Shown here one piece after another: positions 33,767-37,219 of a stretch of DNA of 37,219 nucleotides. The position numbers and the translations under genes are program-made. Source of the DNA: Collinsella aerofaciens (lineage in GTDB: Bacteria; Actinomycetota; Coriobacteriia; Coriobacteriales; Coriobacteriaceae). The stretch's first letter is position 1. Each line of letters opens with the position of its first letter. The stretch is taken from NCBI GenBank assembly GCA_008671285.1, contig RPYR01000153.1, positions 1 to 37,219 of the forward strand. Direction: 5' to 3'. Below the pieces are notes generated by a model. The model was not told the origin of the DNA, did no database searches, and worked only from the letters and a program-made list of their open reading frames with translations.

Positions 33767-33795
33767 TTACGATGCGTGCATACGTGTTGTAGAAT
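33767..33795 (+). promoter_or_regulatory. candidate promoter for infA-rpmJ-rpsM operon
   Basis: TTACGA (33767-33772) and TAGAAT (33790-33795), 17 bases apart, in an AT-rich patch in the 104-bp gap after map, about 40 bp before infA. A second promoter for the alpha operon is plausible here. Confidence 0.5.
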
Positions 33796-33834
33796 ACTCA
33801 ATCGCTGTCGTTTTCTAGAGAAAGATGATTGCTT

Positions 33835-34053
33835 GTGAAGAAGGAAGACGCAATTGAGCTCGAGGGTACGGTAAAGGAACCGTTGCCCAACGCCATGTTT
33901 AAGGTCGAGCTCGAGAACGGTCATTCGGTTCTGTGCAACATTTCTGGCAAGATCCGAATGAATTACATCCGTATTCTCCCCGGTGACAGGGTTGTCGTGG
34001 AGCTTTCCCCGTACGACCTGACCCGCGGCCGCATCACCTATCGCTACAAATAG
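33835..34053 (+). CDS. infA: translation initiation factor IF-1
   Basis: 72 residues from GTG 33835, the normal IF-1 length; an in-frame TTG six bases upstream would add two residues. Contains [20 protein letters not shown] and the near-invariant [20 protein letters not shown] region. OB-fold protein of the 30S A site. Confidence 0.97.
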   Translation: MKKEDAIELEGTVKEPLPNAMFKVELENGHSVLCNISGKIRMNYIRILPGDRVVVELSPYDLTRGRITYRYK

Positions 34054-34203
34054 CGGCACGCATACACGCACTCCATTTCCGACTGCAGGCTTAGCTCAAC
34101 CTACGGTCGGATTGTGTGTGAAGACCAGCCATAGTTTTAAACGCCTGCGGCGGGGCGAGTAGATAGTAGGGAAGTAGTTTGAGCGCTACCGAAAGGAAGA
34201 ACG
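34054..34203 (+). other. 150-bp infA-rpmJ gap
   Basis: A weak inverted repeat, TCCGAC (34078-34083) with GTCGGA (34106-34111), is the only structure seen. AAAGGAAG before 34204 serves rpmJ. No ORF. Confidence 0.4.
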
Positions 34204-34317
34204 ATGAAGGTACGTCCTTCGGTCAAGAAGATGTGCGATAAGTGCAAAATCATTAGGCGCCATGGCAAGGTCCTCGTCATTTGCGAGAACCCCCGTCATA
34301 AGCAGCGTCAGGGTTAA
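34204..34317 (+). CDS. rpmJ: ribosomal protein bL36
   Basis: 37 residues: [17 protein letters not shown] and on to HKQRQG. Zinc ligands C11, C14, C27 and H32 are all present, so it is the zinc-binding form. ATG with GAAAGGAAG upstream. It is 14 bp before rpsM. Confidence 0.97.
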   Translation: MKVRPSVKKMCDKCKIIRRHGKVLVICENPRHKQRQG

Positions 34318-34331
34318 GAGAGGAGACTACG

Positions 34332-34706
34332 TTGGCCCGTATTAATGGTGTCGACCTCCCGCGTGAGAAGCGCGTTGAGATCGGTCTGACCTACATTTAC
34401 GGCATCGGCCGCACCACTGCGACGAAGATTTGCGTCGAGTGCAACGTTAACGTGGATACGCGCGTTAAGGACCTCACCGAGGATGAGGTTAACGCCATCC
34501 GCGATTATATCGATAAGAACCAGATCATGGTTGAGGGCGACCTCCGCCGTGAGCGCAACCAGAACGTCAAGCGCCTTATGGACATCGGCTGCAACCGCGG
34601 CCTTCGTCACCGCAAGGGCCTCCCGGTCCGCGGCCAGCGCACCCACACTAACGCTCGTACCCGCAAGGGCCCGAAGCGTCAGATCGGTGCTAAGAAGAAG
34701 AAATAA
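34332..34706 (+). CDS. rpsM: ribosomal protein uS13
   Basis: 124 residues from TTG 34332, with GAGAGGAG upstream; the start gives the expected [14 protein letters not shown]. The C-terminal [20 protein letters not shown] motif is intact. Binds the 30S head and contacts tRNA. Confidence 0.97.
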   Translation: MARINGVDLPREKRVEIGLTYIYGIGRTTATKICVECNVNVDTRVKDLTEDEVNAIRDYIDKNQIMVEGDLRRERNQNVKRLMDIGCNRGLRHRKGLPVRGQRTHTNARTRKGPKRQIGAKKKK

Positions 34707-34720
34707 GGAGCGCTAGATAG

Positions 34721-35125
34721 ATGGCTACTGCTAAGAAGAACGTTCGCGCTGCCCGTCTGAAGCGCGCGGACCGTAAGAACATTTCCGTGGGCCAGGCTCA
34801 CATTCGTTCTACGTTCAACAACACGATCGTTTCGATCACCGATCCCCAGGGCAACGTCATTTCCTGGAAGTCGGCTGGCCAGGTGGGCTTCAAGGGCTCC
34901 CGTAAGTCCACGCCGTTCGCTGCCCAGATGGCTGCCGAGGCTGCTGCCAAGCAGGCCATGGAGCACGGTATGAAGAAGGTTTCCGTCTTCGTCAAGGGCC
35001 CCGGCTCCGGTCGTGAGACCGCCATCCGCTCCCTCCAGGCTGCTGGCCTCGAGGTCTCGAGCATCCAGGACAAGACCCCCATTCCGCACAACGGCTGCCG
35101 CCCCAAGAAGCGTCGCCGCGTGTAA
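34721..35125 (+). CDS. rpsK: ribosomal protein uS11
   Basis: 134 residues with the [17 protein letters not shown] and [14 protein letters not shown] signatures. 30S platform protein. AAGGAG overlaps the rpsM end. Confidence 0.98.
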   Translation: MATAKKNVRAARLKRADRKNISVGQAHIRSTFNNTIVSITDPQGNVISWKSAGQVGFKGSRKSTPFAAQMAAEAAAKQAMEHGMKKVSVFVKGPGSGRETAIRSLQAAGLEVSSIQDKTPIPHNGCRPKKRRRV

Positions 35126-35144
35126 CTGAAAGGATCGTATCAAT

Positions 35145-35741
35145 ATGGCAATCGACAGGACTCCTGTTCTTAAGCGCTGCCGTCAGCTCGGGATCGATCC
35201 CGCTGAGCTCGGTTACAGCAGCAAGAAGGAATCTATCCGTCAGCCCAAGCGCCGTCGCAAGGAATCTGAGTACGGCATGCAGCTGCGCGAGAAGCAGAAG
35301 GTCAAGTTCATCTATGGCGTTCTGGAGAAGCAGTTCCACGGCTACTTCAACAAGGCCCGTAAGATGAACGGAGTCACCGGTGAGAACCTCATGATCATTC
35401 TTGAGTCTCGCCTCGACAACGTTGTCTTCCGTCTTGGCTTCGCCCGCACCCGCAAAGAGGCTCGTCAGTCCGTCCGTCACGGTCACTTCACCGTGAACGG
35501 CAAGCGCGTGGACATCCCGTCCTACCGCGTCAAGGCCGGCGACGTCGTCGCTGTCGGCGAGAAGTTCCGTGACCTCCTCCCCATCAAGGAGGCCCTGATT
35601 TCCTCCGAGCGCTTTGAGGTCCCTGGCTGGCTCGAGGTCGATATCGAGAAGCTGTCTGGTAACGTGCTCGCTCTGCCGACGCGTGAGCAGATCAGCGGTG
35701 ATATCAACGAGCAGCTCATCGTCGAGCTCTACTCTAAGTAG
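35145..35741 (+). CDS. rpsD: ribosomal protein uS4
   Basis: 198 residues with a clear S4 RNA-binding domain (ESRLDNVVFRLGFARTRKEA...VRHGHFTVNGKRV). The N-terminal zinc cysteines of some S4 proteins are absent: this is the zinc-free form, beginning MAIDRTPVLKRCRQLG. It nucleates 30S assembly and lies in its usual place before rpoA. Confidence 0.98.
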   Translation: MAIDRTPVLKRCRQLGIDPAELGYSSKKESIRQPKRRRKESEYGMQLREKQKVKFIYGVLEKQFHGYFNKARKMNGVTGENLMIILESRLDNVVFRLGFARTRKEARQSVRHGHFTVNGKRVDIPSYRVKAGDVVAVGEKFRDLLPIKEALISSERFEVPGWLEVDIEKLSGNVLALPTREQISGDINEQLIVELYSK

Positions 35742-35773
35742 TCCATCCGGGCTGCTGAGGCTGGAGGTAATAC

Positions 35774-36715
35774 ATGTCAGAATTCATTAGGCCTCAGGTT
35801 CAGGTCGAAGAGATCAACGAGACGTCTGCTCGTGTCTCCGTCGAGCCGCTCGAGCGTGGCTACGGCGATACGCTGGGTAACTCCCTTCGTCGCGTTCTTC
35901 TGTCCTCGCTCGAGGGTGCCGCCGTCGAGGCTATTCAGATCGATGGTGCGCAGCACGAGTTCATGACCATTCCTAACATGGTCGAGGATGTCACCGACAT
36001 CGTCCTGAATGTCAAGGGTCTTGTCTTCAGGGCTCTCGGCACGACCGACGAGGCGACCGCCACCATTTCGGTTGACGGCCCCTGCGAGGTCACCGGTGCG
36101 GACTTCTTTATTCCGTCCGAGTTTGAGCTGGTCAACCCCGAGCAGCACATTGCTACGCTCACCGAGGGTGGCCATCTCACCATGAGCATGCGCATCGGCT
36201 ATGGCCGCGGCTATGTTTCTGGCGAGGCCAACAAGCGCGACAACGATCCCATCGGTGTGATCCACGTCGACTCGCTGTACTCGCCGGTTTCCCGTTGCGC
36301 CAAGCTCGTTGAGGCTTGCCGTGTCGGTCAGCACACCGACTACGACCGCCTTGTCCTCGAGATCGAGACCAACGGCTCCATCGCCCCGCGCGACGCCGTG
36401 GTCCAGGCTGCCAATATCATCAACCAGCATATGGCCGCCTTTATGAACCTTGCCGAGACCCCCGAGGTCGAGGAGGAGGCTTCGATCTTCGCTCCCGAGG
36501 TCACCAACGACAACGCCGAGCTGGACAAGCAGATCGAGGATCTGGACCTTTCCGTCCGTTCCTACAACTGCCTTAAGCGCGCCAGCATTCACTCGGTCCG
36601 TCAGCTCGTTGAGTTCTCGGAGAACGATCTGCTCAACATCCGTAACTTCGGTGTTAAGTCGATCGAGGAAGTGAAGGACAAGCTTGAGTCCATGGGCCTG
36701 AGCCTGAAGGCTTAA
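35774..36715 (+). CDS. rpoA: RNA polymerase alpha subunit
   Basis: 313 residues. N-terminal assembly domain has LERGYGDTLGNSLRRVLLSS; C-terminal domain has RSYNCLKRASIHSV and NFGVKSIEEVKDKL, the surfaces that bind UP-element DNA and activators. GGAGGTAA precedes ATG 35774. Confidence 0.98.
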   Translation: MSEFIRPQVQVEEINETSARVSVEPLERGYGDTLGNSLRRVLLSSLEGAAVEAIQIDGAQHEFMTIPNMVEDVTDIVLNVKGLVFRALGTTDEATATISVDGPCEVTGADFFIPSEFELVNPEQHIATLTEGGHLTMSMRIGYGRGYVSGEANKRDNDPIGVIHVDSLYSPVSRCAKLVEACRVGQHTDYDRLVLEIETNGSIAPRDAVVQAANIINQHMAAFMNLAETPEVEEEASIFAPEVTNDNAELDKQIEDLDLSVRSYNCLKRASIHSVRQLVEFSENDLLNIRNFGVKSIEEVKDKLESMGLSLKA

Positions 36716-36745
36716 TGCTTCGCATATTTGAGGAGAAACTAGACC

Positions 36746-37213
36746 ATGCGTCACAACGTTAAGAAGGGCCTGAAGCTCGGCACCGATGCGAGCCACACCA
36801 AGGCCATGAAGAAGAGCCTTGCTAAGGCCCTCTTCGAGAACGACCGCATCAAGACCACCGAGACCCGCGCTAAGGCGCTGCGTTCGGTCGTCGATCCGAT
36901 TATCACCTGGGCCAAGAAGGGCGACCTGCACTCTCGTCGTCTGGCTATCGCCAAGCTCGGCGATAAGCAGCTCGTTGCCGAGATCTTCGACAAGGCTGCT
37001 CAGGGCATGTGGCAGGACCGCAACGGCGGTTATACCCGCATCATGAAGCTCGGCAACCGCAAGGGCGACAACGCTCCCATCGTTATCATGGAGCTCGTCA
37101 CCGAGCCTTGCACGCCTAAGGCCAAGAAGGCTGCTCCGGCCCCCAAGAAGGCCGCTGCTCCCAAGAAGGTCGAGGCTGTCGAGGAGGCTCCTGCTGAGGA
37201 GACCGCTGAGTAG
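36746..37213 (+). CDS. rplQ: ribosomal protein bL17 with Lys/Ala-rich tail
   Basis: 155 residues, against about 120-130 for the core. The core (MRHNVKKGLKLGTDASH ... VIMELVTEP) is normal; the last 30-35 residues are a Lys/Ala/Pro then Glu-rich tail, as in many actinobacteria. Stop at 37211-37213, so the gene is complete. It is the last gene in view. Confidence 0.97.
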   Translation: MRHNVKKGLKLGTDASHTKAMKKSLAKALFENDRIKTTETRAKALRSVVDPIITWAKKGDLHSRRLAIAKLGDKQLVAEIFDKAAQGMWQDRNGGYTRIMKLGNRKGDNAPIVIMELVTEPCTPKAKKAAPAPKKAAAPKKVEAVEEAPAEETAE

Positions 37214-37219
37214 ACATTC

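Overview
The window looks like the chromosome of a high-GC gut actinomycete of class Coriobacteriia, most likely Collinsella or a close relative. This rests on protein style, codon use and gene content only; no 16S gene is present. All annotation is from direct reading, and family names are recognised from motifs and neighbourhood, not from searches.

Left part (1-7591, + strand): the 3' part of ssnA, then ygfK, a four-cluster RnfB-like ferredoxin and a one-chain molybdenum xanthine dehydrogenase of the selenium-dependent type. Right part (17234-27177): a YheO-type PAS/HTH regulator (-), then ygeX, ygeY, ygeW, mocA, hyuA, yqeC (-), yqeB and an XdhC-family gene. Together these match the E. coli ygeW-ygeX-ygeY-hyuA-yqeB-yqeC-ygfJ-ygfK-ssnA-xdhD region, first known as a selenium-linked hydroxylase cluster and reported in 2023 as an anaerobic uric acid/purine degradation cluster of gut bacteria. 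The expected logic is: XDH, YgfK and the ferredoxin do redox chemistry on purines; SsnA and HyuA are amidohydrolases that open rings or deaminate; YgeY, YgeW and YgeX process ureido and diaminopropionate intermediates; MocA, YqeB, YqeC and XdhC mature the Mo (Se) cofactor.

The two halves are separated by about 9.5 kb of accessory DNA (7592-17110). It holds an AbiEi-like/DUF559-like protein, two unrelated P-loop ATPases with nuclease-like tails, a damaged DEDDh exonuclease, a one-chain GmrSD-type (DUF262+DUF1524) restriction protein and a Pro/Ala-rich single-span membrane protein. It looks like a defence island. Its non-coding DNA is unusual: a 62-bp-period array of 48-bp palindromes at two sites around the AbiEi-like gene, a perfect 24-bp inverted repeat before one ATPase, and five 23-bp iterons before the other.

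Right end (27489-37213, + strand): rplE, rpsN (zinc type), rpsH, rplF, rplR, rpsE, rpmD, rplO, secY, adk, map, infA, rpmJ, rpsM, rpsK, rpsD, rpoA, rplQ, the normal spc/alpha order. rplE follows the XdhC gene directly; rplN and rplX are not upstream, so the S10-spc run is interrupted here. No tRNA, rRNA, transposase, integrase or CRISPR array was seen.
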